Positions 51,813-61,048 of a stretch of DNA of 64,000 bases are shown piece after piece. The notes beneath the pieces were generated by a model. That model saw nothing but the letters and a program-made list of their open reading frames with translations. It was not told where the DNA came from and made no database searches. Location of the stretch: the NCBI GenBank assembly GCA_026392825.1, contig JAPLBF010000007.1:1-64000 (forward strand), written 5' to 3'. Position numbers and translations under genes: made by a program. Positions within the stretch are counted from its first letter, which is position 1. The number at the start of each line of letters is the position of its first letter. Source of the stretch: Actinomycetota bacterium (GTDB lineage Bacteria; Actinomycetota; Actinomycetes; Nanopelagicales; Nanopelagicaceae).

Positions 51813-52801
51813 TTCTTTGCCTTCTTTCTACGTCCAGTTACTTCGGGTTCTTCAATCTTCTCTTCAGCTGCGTGGCCGGTAAGAGATAAGAAAACATCAT
51901 CAAGTGATGGGCGCTTAAGGCCGACATCAAGCGGGTGAATACCCGCAGTATCTAAAGATCGAAGTGTTTCGATCAGCGCAGTTGCCCCGGTCGAAACTGG
52001 CGCAGAAATCATGCGCAAGCCCTCATCTAAAATTGCTTTATTTCCGCTGATTGCGGCAACGACTTCCATTGTCTTGGCAATATTTTGGCTCTCAACAACG
52101 ATTTCTAAACGCTCGCCACCAACTTGTTTCTTTAACGCATCAGATGTGCCACGAGCAATTACTTTGCCGTGATCAATAACCGCGATTTCATCGGCCAACT
52201 GATCGGCTTCTTCTAAGTATTGGGTAGTTAAAAGCAATGTAACTCCGCCCTTTACCAACTCTTCAATAACGCTCCACATTTCTTGGCGCCCACGTGGATC
52301 AAGACCGGTGGTTGGCTCATCTAAGAAAAGAACTTTTGGCTTAACAATTAGTGATGCTGCCAAATCTAGGCGACGACGCATTCCACCTGAGTAAGTTTTG
52401 ATTGGTCGTTTTGCGCTATCTGTGAGCGAAAATCTTTCTAGTAATTCTTCGGCACGAGCAATCGATGCTTTCTTATCTAAGTGATAGAGCTGACCGAACA
52501 TAACTAAGTTATCCCAGCCAGTTAAAATCTCATCGACTGCTGCATATTGACCAGATAGTCCAATTACTTCACGCACTTTTTCAGGGTGTTTGATGACATC
52601 AATTCCACCAACCATGGCGTGACCTGAATCAGGTTTTAAAAGAGTGGCAAGAATTCGCACACATGTTGTCTTTCCTGCACCATTTGGGCCAAGCACGCTT
52701 AAAACAGTGCCTTCTTCAACATCAAGTGACAGGTGATCTAGGGCACGAACTGCCCCATTGCGATAAGTCTTTACTAAGTCTTCGGCTATTACTGATTTCA
52801 C
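51809..52801 (-). CDS. DrrA-like daunorubicin-type ABC transporter ATP-binding protein
   Basis: GPNGAGKTTCVRILATLLKP, YSGGMRRRLDLAASLI, LDEPTTGLDPRGR. Confidence 0.92.
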   Translation of the reverse strand: MKSVIAEDLVKTYRNGAVRALDHLSLDVEEGTVLSVLGPNGAGKTTCVRILATLLKPDSGHAMVGGIDVIKHPEKVREVIGLSGQYAAVDEILTGWDNLVMFGQLYHLDKKASIARAEELLERFSLTDSAKRPIKTYSGGMRRRLDLAASLIVKPKVLFLDEPTTGLDPRGRQEMWSVIEELVKGGVTLLLTTQYLEEADQLADEIAVIDHGKVIARGTSDALKKQVGGERLEIVVESQNIAKTMEVVAAISGNKAILDEGLRMISAPVSTGATALIETLRSLDTAGIHPLDVGLKRPSLDDVFLSLTGHAAEEKIEEPEVTGRRKKAKK

Positions 52802-52865
52802 GGAGTAAACTTACCGTAATTGCATTTCTTATTGCACCCAAATTAGCGTTTCTTGAGAGGTCCCG

Positions 52866-54467
52866 ATGTCTAGCCATGGTCCAGTGAAAGAGCATTCCCA
52901 TAAAGAGATAATGATTATTCTCAGCGGATTGATGACCGGCATGCTTTTAGCGGCCCTTGATCAGACCATTGTTTCAACCGCTCTTAAGAGCATCGTCGAA
53001 GACTTTAACGGACTTAACCATTACACCTGGGTCGTTACGGCGTACCTTCTAACTTCAACAGCATCGACGCCTTTATACGGAAAAATTTCTGATATTTATG
53101 GGCGCCGCATTGTTTTCCAATTCGCAATCGTAACTTTTTTAATTGGTTCATTCCTTGCCGGTGCATCACAGGATATGACACAGCTAATTGCTACACGTGC
53201 GCTGCAAGGTCTTGGCGCTGGCGGGCTTATGGCACTTACTTTCGTGATCATTGGTGACATAGTTCCGCCGCGTGAACGCGGTCGCTACCAAGGTTATTTC
53301 GGTGCCGTGTGGGGTCTTTCTTCAGTTGCCGGCCCACTGCTCGGTGGATTCTTCTCAGACCATGCAAGCATTCTTGGAATTACCGGATGGCGCTGGATTT
53401 TCTACATAAACATCCCATTCGGCATTGCTGCGCTGGTAATTACTTCGGCTGTGTTGCACATTCCAAAAGTTAAACGTGAACACAATATTGATTACCTGGG
53501 TGCACTTCTAATGGTTGCCGCAGTTTCTTCAACACTGCTTGCCGTTTCGGTCTACGGCCCAGAACGCGGTTGGGGTAACTCAACAACGCTTACATATTTA
53601 GCCGCGGGCATTTTGTTAGCGTTGATTTTCCTAGTTTGGGAAGGCAAAGCTAAAGAACCAATTATTCCTCTCTCACTCTTTAAGAATCACACTTTTTCAT
53701 TGACTTCTGCGCTTGGTTTTATCATTGGTGCGGGAATGTTCGGGGCGATCGTAATGTTGCCTCTTTATCTCCAGGTCGTTAAAGGTGACACCGCAACTGA
53801 GGCCGGCCTGAAATTAATTCCATTCATGTTGGGAATTGTCTCTACTTCGATTTATAGTGGTAAAGCAATCACAAAACATGGTTACTACAAGCGCTTCCCA
53901 ATCATCGGGACCGCGGTTATGACAGTCGGAATCTTATTGATGGCAACGCTTAACACGACAACTCCTTTCTGGCAGCTTTCAATTTATGCAATTTTAGTTG
54001 GCGCTGGACTTGGCCTTTCAATGCAGACAATTGTTATTGCCTTGCAAAACTCAGTTGACTTTAAAGACATGGGGGTTGCAACTAGCTCCAATACTTTCTT
54101 CCGCTCATTGGGTTCCGTATTTGGAACTGCGCTATTTGGAGCGATCCTTTCCAACCGTTTAGGCCATTACTTAATCGTGGGACGCGATGAATTAGCGGCA
54201 ACTAATCCCACCGCTGCGCTCTCTTTGAACAGTAGCGACATCGAGAAGTTAAAGCAGAACACCAGTGTCATTGCTCAACTTCCTCCAGAAGCGCAGACCA
54301 CCGCGCTAAATGCATTCGTGAACTCGTTCCACGTTGTATTCCTTGTGGCAGCCCCAATTACAGCCTTCGGTTTCTTGCTTGCTCTCTTCCTTCGCGAGAC
54401 CCCGCTTCGTACTAATAAAGATTATGCAGCAGCTCGTGAAGATTCTGCTGGTGAGGCGCTCGGTTAA
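52866..54467 (+). CDS. MFS transporter, DHA2/EmrB-like (14 TM)
   Basis: [46 protein letters not shown]. Confidence 0.92.
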   Translation: MSSHGPVKEHSHKEIMIILSGLMTGMLLAALDQTIVSTALKSIVEDFNGLNHYTWVVTAYLLTSTASTPLYGKISDIYGRRIVFQFAIVTFLIGSFLAGASQDMTQLIATRALQGLGAGGLMALTFVIIGDIVPPRERGRYQGYFGAVWGLSSVAGPLLGGFFSDHASILGITGWRWIFYINIPFGIAALVITSAVLHIPKVKREHNIDYLGALLMVAAVSSTLLAVSVYGPERGWGNSTTLTYLAAGILLALIFLVWEGKAKEPIIPLSLFKNHTFSLTSALGFIIGAGMFGAIVMLPLYLQVVKGDTATEAGLKLIPFMLGIVSTSIYSGKAITKHGYYKRFPIIGTAVMTVGILLMATLNTTTPFWQLSIYAILVGAGLGLSMQTIVIALQNSVDFKDMGVATSSNTFFRSLGSVFGTALFGAILSNRLGHYLIVGRDELAATNPTAALSLNSSDIEKLKQNTSVIAQLPPEAQTTALNAFVNSFHVVFLVAAPITAFGFLLALFLRETPLRTNKDYAAAREDSAGEALG

Positions 54468-54473
54468 ATCCAA

Positions 54474-55691
54474 TTGACCTCTAGAGAAAAAAGTAAGTTC
54501 ACCAACCCCTTTGCGGAATTTCCGCGAGAGGTTGGTGTTCTTGTCTTTGCCTCGTTCTTTGTTGCTGTTGGATTTGGAATCATTGCACCGACATTGCCGC
54601 TATTTGCGCGCTCCTTTGGCGTAAATAATGCGCAAGTTGGCTCAATCCTTGCAGCGTTCGCCTTTGCAAGATTTGCTAGCGGGCTGGTTTCAGGAAAGTT
54701 AGTCGATTTATTTGGTGAAAGATTGGTTTACACAATCGGTGTTGGGTTTGTAGCGCTCTCATCATTTGCGGCGGCTTTCTCTCAAAGCTATGAACAACTC
54801 TTAATTTACCGCGCAGCGGGTGGACTTGGTTCTTCAATGTTCTCGGTTGCCGCCGGCTCAATAATCTTGCGCGCTACTGATGACGATCACAGAGCGCGTG
54901 CGCAATCCCTGTACAACACCAGCTTCTTGGTTGGCATGATGGCGGGACCAGTCATTGGTGGATTTCTAACCTCAATTTCACTTCGCGCGCCACTGCTCGT
55001 TTATGCAATTCTCTTGGTCGTGTCCAGTGCTGCTGGCGGATTTTTGTTACGCAACTCGATACTCGCTGCGCGCCCAACTGAGAAAATTATTAACGAAAAA
55101 GGTTCGATGCGTGAAGCGCTTTCTAGTAAGCCATATCTAATCGCTCTTACAATTTCATTCTGTAGCGCATCAGTTCTCTTTGGAATGTCGCGTTCGATCT
55201 TGCCCTTATTTATGGTGGAAGAGATGAAATCAACTGCTGGATATCTTGGACTTGGCTTTACGATCTCTTCAGTAATTCAAGGCTTTCTATTACTTAAAGC
55301 CGGCGGACTCTCAGATAAAAGGGGTAGAAAATACTCTGCCCTTTTAGGAACCTCCCTTTTAGGTATTTCCGTTTTGGTTCTGGTCGGAACCGTTCAACCT
55401 TGGATGTTCCTGTTATCAATGGTTATCGCAGCCTTCGGCTCTATTTTCCTTGCATCCACGGCTGCGATTGTGGGCGATGTTATGACAGGCAAAGGCGGAC
55501 AAGTAATCGCTGTTTTCCAAATGTCCGGAGATGCAGGTGCAATGGTTGCGCCAATCGCACTTGGCTTTATCGCCGATCACTATGGCTTCCGCCCCGCATT
55601 CGCGGTTAGCGCCGCTTTAATGTTTATTGCCTTCCTCGTTGCAACAAAATTGCCCGAGACGCGGGCTTCGCATCTCGGGCAATCTCGCTAA
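54474..55691 (+). CDS. MFS transporter, DHA1-like (12 TM)
   Basis: Hydrophobic repeats, VSGKLVDLFGERL, GGLSDKRGRKYS; TTG start. Confidence 0.88.
   Translation: MTSREKSKFTNPFAEFPREVGVLVFASFFVAVGFGIIAPTLPLFARSFGVNNAQVGSILAAFAFARFASGLVSGKLVDLFGERLVYTIGVGFVALSSFAAAFSQSYEQLLIYRAAGGLGSSMFSVAAGSIILRATDDDHRARAQSLYNTSFLVGMMAGPVIGGFLTSISLRAPLLVYAILLVVSSAAGGFLLRNSILAARPTEKIINEKGSMREALSSKPYLIALTISFCSASVLFGMSRSILPLFMVEEMKSTAGYLGLGFTISSVIQGFLLLKAGGLSDKRGRKYSALLGTSLLGISVLVLVGTVQPWMFLLSMVIAAFGSIFLASTAAIVGDVMTGKGGQVIAVFQMSGDAGAMVAPIALGFIADHYGFRPAFAVSAALMFIAFLVATKLPETRASHLGQSR
55650..55682 (-). terminator. hairpin terminator for the convergent Bax1-I-like gene, inside the 3' end of the MFS CDS
   Basis: - strand TTGCCCGAGA-tgcgaagcccgcg-TCTCGGGCAA followed by TTTTGTT. 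Confidence 0.65.
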
Positions 55692-55707
55692 TTTCTAGCT
55701 GATTTTA

Positions 55708-56460
55708 TTAGTCACTGTTACGAAGGATTGAGAGCAATCTCAAAACTTCCATATACAACCAAACAATTGTGACCATCAAACCAAATGCCATACGCCATGA
55801 CTCTTGTTGTGGTGCCCCAGCAGCGATAGTGCGTTCGATCTGATCGAAATCAAGTACCAAGAAGAATGTTGCGAGTGCAACAGCTCCTACAGCTACTAGT
55901 AAGCCTGTCGCTCCACCTGGACGTCCAGTGAACAAAGTGATGAGTGAGAAAACCAAATAACCCATCAACGCACCAAGCATGATGCGAGTGAACTTAGGTG
56001 TTACGCGAATCTTGCCGCTGCGGTAGGCAACCAAGATTCCACCGAATGCACAGAGCGTTCCAATTACAGCCTGGCCAACAATGCCTGAATAAGCTTCGTT
56101 GTAAATACGGCTAATGGTTCCGAGTGCAAGTCCCTGTGCTGCTGCATAAGCAACAATCAGAGGCACGCGAACTTTCTTTGAAAACACGTTGACCATTGCA
56201 AGAACAAAACCACCGAGGAAGCCAACAAGTGCGAGCCCTGGGCTATTAGCACCCCATGCAAATGCACCGACTGCGACCAAGACTGCAAACAAAGTAGCAG
56301 TGCGCATCACAACATCGTCCATGGTCACACGACCGGTGCGAAGTGAAGACGCTGCAGGTGCTGCGTAAGTTGTTTCTAGTGAATCGTTTTCAAGTCGTGT
56401 TGGATCCATTTGAGCAAAACCACGGTTGGAACGAGTTAGTACAGGATTTGAACTGCGCAC
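55708..56460 (-). CDS. Bax inhibitor-1/YccA family membrane protein
   Basis: LAGFVLAMVNVFSKKVRVPLI... multi-TM, AAAQGLALGTISRIYNEAYSGIVGQAV. Confidence 0.9.
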   Translation of the reverse strand: MRSSNPVLTRSNRGFAQMDPTRLENDSLETTYAAPAASSLRTGRVTMDDVVMRTATLFAVLVAVGAFAWGANSPGLALVGFLGGFVLAMVNVFSKKVRVPLIVAYAAAQGLALGTISRIYNEAYSGIVGQAVIGTLCAFGGILVAYRSGKIRVTPKFTRIMLGALMGYLVFSLITLFTGRPGGATGLLVAVGAVALATFFLVLDFDQIERTIAAGAPQQESWRMAFGLMVTIVWLYMEVLRLLSILRNSD

Positions 56461-56544
56461 TAATTTCCCTTTCTAGGAAATCCGCCCCCTTCGGGGTGGG
56501 TTAAGTAGTCCTATTTAAAACCATAAACCTGAGAATTTCATTCC

Positions 56545-56617
56545 AGAGAGCTTTCCACGCTCAACTTGAGCGCCCCTAACCGAGTTAAAGCCCGATCTGG
56601 GAACTCTTAAGCTCTCT
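56545..56617 (-). other. three-way-junction inverted-repeat element at the 3' end of the tail-protein gene
   Basis: 9-bp AGAGAGCTT/AAGCTCTCT enclosing CGCTCA/TGAGCG and GAGTT/AACTC hairpins. Confidence 0.55.
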
Positions 56618-56696
56618 ATTTCTTCTTAAACCCCGCAGGGCACTTGGGGTTAACGGCTGTCACTTTCTTGGTTACCTTGCCTTTGACGCAGGTAAT
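56616..56696 (-). repeat. C-terminal tail module copy 1
   Basis: ITCVKGKVTKKVTAVNPKCPAGFKKK*. Confidence 0.9.
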
Positions 56697-58361
56697 GGTT
56701 CGCTTTACGGTCGGTTTTAATGCGGGAGCAGTCGCTATCGGTGTAGCAGTTGGACTCTCTGGATTGATAGGTGTCGTGCTTTCAGGAGCCTTTGAATTCT
56801 TCGCTCCAATTATTTTCAATTTAATCTCATTTGCGGAATAGTGAAATCCGCTGGCCTTGAAGAGAACATAGCCATCTTTGATCTCTAGAGTAGAAACTTC
56901 GACACTTTGGGAAGTATTTTCGGTGGCGGAAAATATCTGGATCTGAGCTTTAGCCTGAGATAAATCATTTCCCCATAAGCACTTTGCCACGGTGGTTGAA
57001 ACTCGTAACTCGTAAAACCCAGATACTACTTTTCCAGTTGTGTCGAGATGCGTTGATGCTAGATTGTAATCAAGAGATTCATTTTCCTTGTTCCACTTTG
57101 GTGGCGATGGGACTAATAAGGTTGCATTTGAAGACAGCACTCCGCTAGGTTCAATTCTTGAAGAACATTTAGTCAAATCAAAAAAGTCCTGACCCAACGG
57201 ATTCATTGTTTTGAAATTCCACACAGAAACGGGGCTCTTCGGCAAAATTGGGAAGTATTTTTCTAATTCACGCCAAATGACATAACTCTGGTTATCTTCC
57301 GAACTAAAACCATTGTGCAAAGTCATGTCAGCAAAACCATTACAATTTGGATTCGGATTAGCATTTTGGGGAATAGGGTTAAAGCATTGTGTTCGGCTTA
57401 AATCCAATTCAATAGGCTTCAGACCGGGCGATTGTGAAGCCGCAAATGCCGAGTTCCAAATCTTTCTACCGAGCACAAAGTTTTCGAGAGTGGCTGGTCG
57501 ATAAGACTCTGCAGAATTAATCAGGATAGGAGTTCCCTGAAACGTTAAATCTGCCGATCCATCTCCAAGTTTCTTCATAAATATTTCAGTGTTTAGATTT
57601 CGCGCAGTAAACCAGTCAATAATTCTAAAAATATCCAGGTGGGCTTTAAGATTCACAACAATTTTAATTGGTTTGAAATTTGTGAAATCTTCCCTTTGCG
57701 TGCAATATTTCTTTAGCGCAACCGAATCAAAATAGCATCGCGTTTTTGAATTAGGCTCTGAAAGAAGGGCAAGGTAAGGAATCACTCCATCTAATTCTGC
57801 TTTTGTTATGTCTTGCGTTGAATCAGACATTGGAACTATTGCTATTTCAGTCGGTGCGGTTGAGTAGAGAAGTTCTCTATCATTTCCTCCTCTGAATATC
57901 GTAAAAGTTAAAAGAAATTTTGTTCCACCGCTGTGTTCAATTCCCGGAAAAGTCCAAATACTACTTCTGGCAGATTTTGGAAGAATCGAATCTTTCGCAG
58001 GATTTAAGGAATACACGCTGTCGGTAAACTTGTAATTGACCTTTCCTGGGAGGGTTTCATAATCTTCATCTACAGGAAAATAAGACACTACTTTCCCTTC
58101 GATCCAACGTGACTGTGCATCTTGGTATGCAACGCTCTTTATACAATCTGTAGCATCCGTCGGAGTGCAGGCCGGGAAAACACCTCTAAAAGCTTGGCCA
58201 CTTGGGATTCTTGAAGGCCATAATGTGAAATAAGGCTCGGGAATGTCGCTGTTAGAAACTCTCCACTTTGCTTCGTACTGATTGGCTGCCTGGAGAGAGG
58301 GCATGCCTACCGTAAGTAAGGACACAATCAAAAGGCTAATTAGTTTAAGTGTCGACTTCAC
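56616..58361 (-). CDS. secreted protein with shared C-terminal domain and CVKGK...KKK tail
   Basis: Signal peptide MKSTLKLISLLIVSLLTVGMPSLQA; C-terminus ITCVKGKVTKKVTAVNPKCPAGFKKK. Confidence 0.8.
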   Translation of the reverse strand: MKSTLKLISLLIVSLLTVGMPSLQAANQYEAKWRVSNSDIPEPYFTLWPSRIPSGQAFRGVFPACTPTDATDCIKSVAYQDAQSRWIEGKVVSYFPVDEDYETLPGKVNYKFTDSVYSLNPAKDSILPKSARSSIWTFPGIEHSGGTKFLLTFTIFRGGNDRELLYSTAPTEIAIVPMSDSTQDITKAELDGVIPYLALLSEPNSKTRCYFDSVALKKYCTQREDFTNFKPIKIVVNLKAHLDIFRIIDWFTARNLNTEIFMKKLGDGSADLTFQGTPILINSAESYRPATLENFVLGRKIWNSAFAASQSPGLKPIELDLSRTQCFNPIPQNANPNPNCNGFADMTLHNGFSSEDNQSYVIWRELEKYFPILPKSPVSVWNFKTMNPLGQDFFDLTKCSSRIEPSGVLSSNATLLVPSPPKWNKENESLDYNLASTHLDTTGKVVSGFYELRVSTTVAKCLWGNDLSQAKAQIQIFSATENTSQSVEVSTLEIKDGYVLFKASGFHYSANEIKLKIIGAKNSKAPESTTPINPESPTATPIATAPALKPTVKRTITCVKGKVTKKVTAVNPKCPAGFKKK

Positions 58362-58418
58362 ATGACAATTTTAGTCGCAGAATAGAAGTTTACAAGTGAG
58401 AAAGACGTTGGTTATTCT

Positions 58419-58499
58419 CTATTTCTTCTTATACCCCGCAGGGCACTTGGGGTTAACGGCTGTAACTTTCTTGGTTACCTTGCCTTTGACGCAGGTAAT
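58419..58499 (-). repeat. C-terminal tail module copy 2
   Basis: ITCVKGKVTKKVTAVNPKCPAGYKKK*, nearly identical DNA to copy 1. Confidence 0.9.
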
Positions 58500-59429
58500 C
58501 ACTTGAGGAAGTTTCTTATTTAATTCAGCAATTGCGGCATTTGCCTCGTCTAATTGTGATTGAACTTGGCTATTCGAGAGTTTAGCGTTATCTAATTTTT
58601 CGATTAAAAATGAAATTGTCTCGCGTTCTGAACTTATTTTTTCACTTTGGGAATCCATTACATCAATCGCTGCCGAGAAGGCAAGGCTTGCGTATCGCCC
58701 GATGAGCACAAAAAGGGTCAAGGAAGTTCCATCAGCGCTTTTCTTGGAGCACTTAATGCTTCCCGATCCGCCGGTAATTATGCCAACAATCGTTACCTGA
58801 GTTGCGGTGATATTCAAAACTGGTGCTCCGCTATCGCCTTTGCACGAACTAGCTTTAGTCGAAGTCATGTAGGCCGAGTTGGCAACAATAGAATTGAAAT
58901 TGCTGAAATTACCTTCTAAAGATTTTGGAGTAGTTACAACTTCAGTTGAAGTATCTCCATAGGCACCATACCCAAATGCTGTCAAACTAACTTTTGAACT
59001 TCTAAATGCAGTTAATTGTTTTTCAGAAGCAATAACTACGGGTGAACGAAGAGTTTGCGGCTTCCCTAGGGTTAAAAAAGCTAAATCATCTTCATCTACC
59101 ACGGGAGTATTCTTAAATGTAGAGGTAGTTTGAACCGTGGATATTTTATCTTCACTTGTAATTGAGGATAAAGCGCTGCCTGCTATTCCTACATAAACAT
59201 TCCTAGTAACCAATCCATTTACGTCGATTAAACAGTGCGCGGCTGTAACAACAATTGACGGCGCAATTAAAGCCCCCGAGCAAGTAGTACGCTGCGAATT
59301 ACCTCTATCTATAAGAATTGGTACTACGAATCCATTTCCAGTCGCGTCATCTCCGTTTTCAACAGCGTGAGCCTGAATAGGAAGCAAGGTGAGAACCATT
59401 ATCAAGGCTGTCCAAATTCTGGTTTTCAT
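58419..59429 (-). CDS. secreted trypsin-like (S1) serine protease with coiled region and CVKGK...KKK tail
   Basis: TAAHC, DDLAFL, GDSGAPVLN; tail ITCVKGKVTKKVTAVNPKCPAGYKKK; signal peptide from MKTRIWTALIMVLTLLPIQAHA. Confidence 0.88.
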   Translation of the reverse strand: MKTRIWTALIMVLTLLPIQAHAVENGDDATGNGFVVPILIDRGNSQRTTCSGALIAPSIVVTAAHCLIDVNGLVTRNVYVGIAGSALSSITSEDKISTVQTTSTFKNTPVVDEDDLAFLTLGKPQTLRSPVVIASEKQLTAFRSSKVSLTAFGYGAYGDTSTEVVTTPKSLEGNFSNFNSIVANSAYMTSTKASSCKGDSGAPVLNITATQVTIVGIITGGSGSIKCSKKSADGTSLTLFVLIGRYASLAFSAAIDVMDSQSEKISSERETISFLIEKLDNAKLSNSQVQSQLDEANAAIAELNKKLPQVITCVKGKVTKKVTAVNPKCPAGYKKK

Positions 59430-59483
59430 TGCGAAAGAATAACGGAGCACACTAACTTTAAGAGTTCACGCGCTGCCTGCGAG

Positions 59484-59564
59484 CTATTTCTTCTTATACC
59501 CAGTCGGGCAGACGGGTTTTACCGCCGTTACCTTCTTTGAAAGCTTTCCCTTCACGCAGGTAAT
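59484..59564 (-). repeat. C-terminal tail module copy 3
   Basis: ITCVKGKLSKKVTAVKPVCPTGYKKK*. Confidence 0.9.
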
Positions 59565-60958
59565 GGTTGTCTTGGCATTAGCATCCTGGGTTAATTTGAT
59601 TCGAATTGTAGGAGCAGAAAACCCAAATCCATTTATATTAAAATAGTAAAACCCTGATAGTTTCTTGAGAGTTTGACTTACGACCGAACTTTTACCATCA
59701 GCTCTCAATATAGAGACCCTTGCAGATGCATTAGTTAATGATTTACCCCAAATGCAATGAGCTAACTTTTCTGAAACTACAAGGGAATAGGTTCCCTTGA
59801 ACTCTTCATTTGGGCGAATTAAATGTGGAGCGGCTAGCTGATAGGAGAGTTCTTGAGAACTTTCTATGTAAACCGGCGGGGTAGGAGAAAATTGAGTTGC
59901 GTTGGTGGCAAGGATTCCATCGATTTTTCCTTGAGAAACACATTCTGATGAATTGAATTTTTGTAAGTTTAGATTTCCTTCCCCACTTATCTTCCACAAG
60001 GAAGACGAGTCCGTGGCTATATTTGAGAGAAATGGCTCATACGCACTCCACATTTTCAATTCGCCATTCTCAATGCCGGCAGTCGCCGGCCAACGGCTCC
60101 CAAGACTTCTAGGATCCGGTAGCGACGCAGGAACGCCATTGAGTTTGGCCTTCATATACGGGTTTTCCCATACAGACAAATATTGAGATGCATTCATTAC
60201 CGCTATCGCAGAAGGCACTGTTAGTGGAGCTCCTGAGAAGTCAACAAATTCTCTAGAACTTGAGTCAACCCCATAAGTTATTTCAGGGTTCGTCGTTCTT
60301 GAATGCACCCAACCATTGAGGATTTGCTTAAGAATATTAACCCTGACTCTAATTTTAACCCCAGAAATACTTCCAAAGGAATCGTCGATTTTACCGCTTG
60401 GGATTCCACTATTTGAGGTTAGCCAATCATTTGTAGAGATTGGGTAAGATTAAAGTTCAAGAAAAGTCTAAAACTTGAACTGTGCCCTGTTTGCGATACC
60501 TTCCACATGGAGGTAGCTCCACCGGCAGGATAATTATTTTCTGGGTCAGCAGGCGTTGCTACTCTGTTCTTAATCACGAAACTGTTAAATGAACCTTTAT
60601 CTGACCCAACAAGGGGGACTCCTGTTGCGGGAATTGTCCAACTTGAGTCCAACTCAGCTTTTTTCCATTCTTGCGAATTGCTTACTCGATAACTCAATGT
60701 CTCTATGCAATCAGAATCTTCTGCTTTCACGCAGGGGATTAAGAATAAATTTGCACCGTAGTAAGAGTTATAACCTCTTTCGGTAAATTTGAATGATCGA
60801 TGGCCGACAGTAAAAAAGTCCGTCACTCCAATTTCCCCGATTCCAACCTTATAGACCTGTTCACCTGATGCCCCAGGAATCGGGGCAAGAGTGACGATCA
60901 ATAAGGTGGATAAGGGCAACAACACATAATTTCTAAATCTTTGGCGGATAAATTTCAT
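59484..60958 (-). pseudogene. tail-family secreted protein split by an apparent frameshift (ORFs 60419-60958 and 59484-60308)
   Basis: Downstream frame is open to 60449 and reads ...ISTNDWLTSNSGIPSGKIDDSFGSISGVKIRVRVNILKQILNGWVHSRTT..., continuing the paralogue alignment; overlap window 60419-60449. Confidence 0.7.
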
Positions 60959-60967
60959 AGATACTTC

Positions 60968-61048
60968 CTATTTCTTCTTATATCCCGCAGGACACTTTGG
61001 GTTCAGTGCCGTTACCTTCTTAGTTGTCTTGCCTTTCACGCAGGTGAT
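60968..61048 (-). repeat. C-terminal tail module copy 4
   Basis: ITCVKGKTTKKVTALNPKCPAGYKKK*. Confidence 0.9.

Noticed and set aside
51021-55691. Antibiotic biosynthesis/export cluster suggested by DrrAB-like ABC transporter and two MFS pumps
   Set aside because: No biosynthetic genes nearby; these transporters are common housekeeping loci
57313-57504. 63-aa + strand ORF inside the tail-protein gene
   Set aside because: Antisense to a good CDS, no RBS or domain
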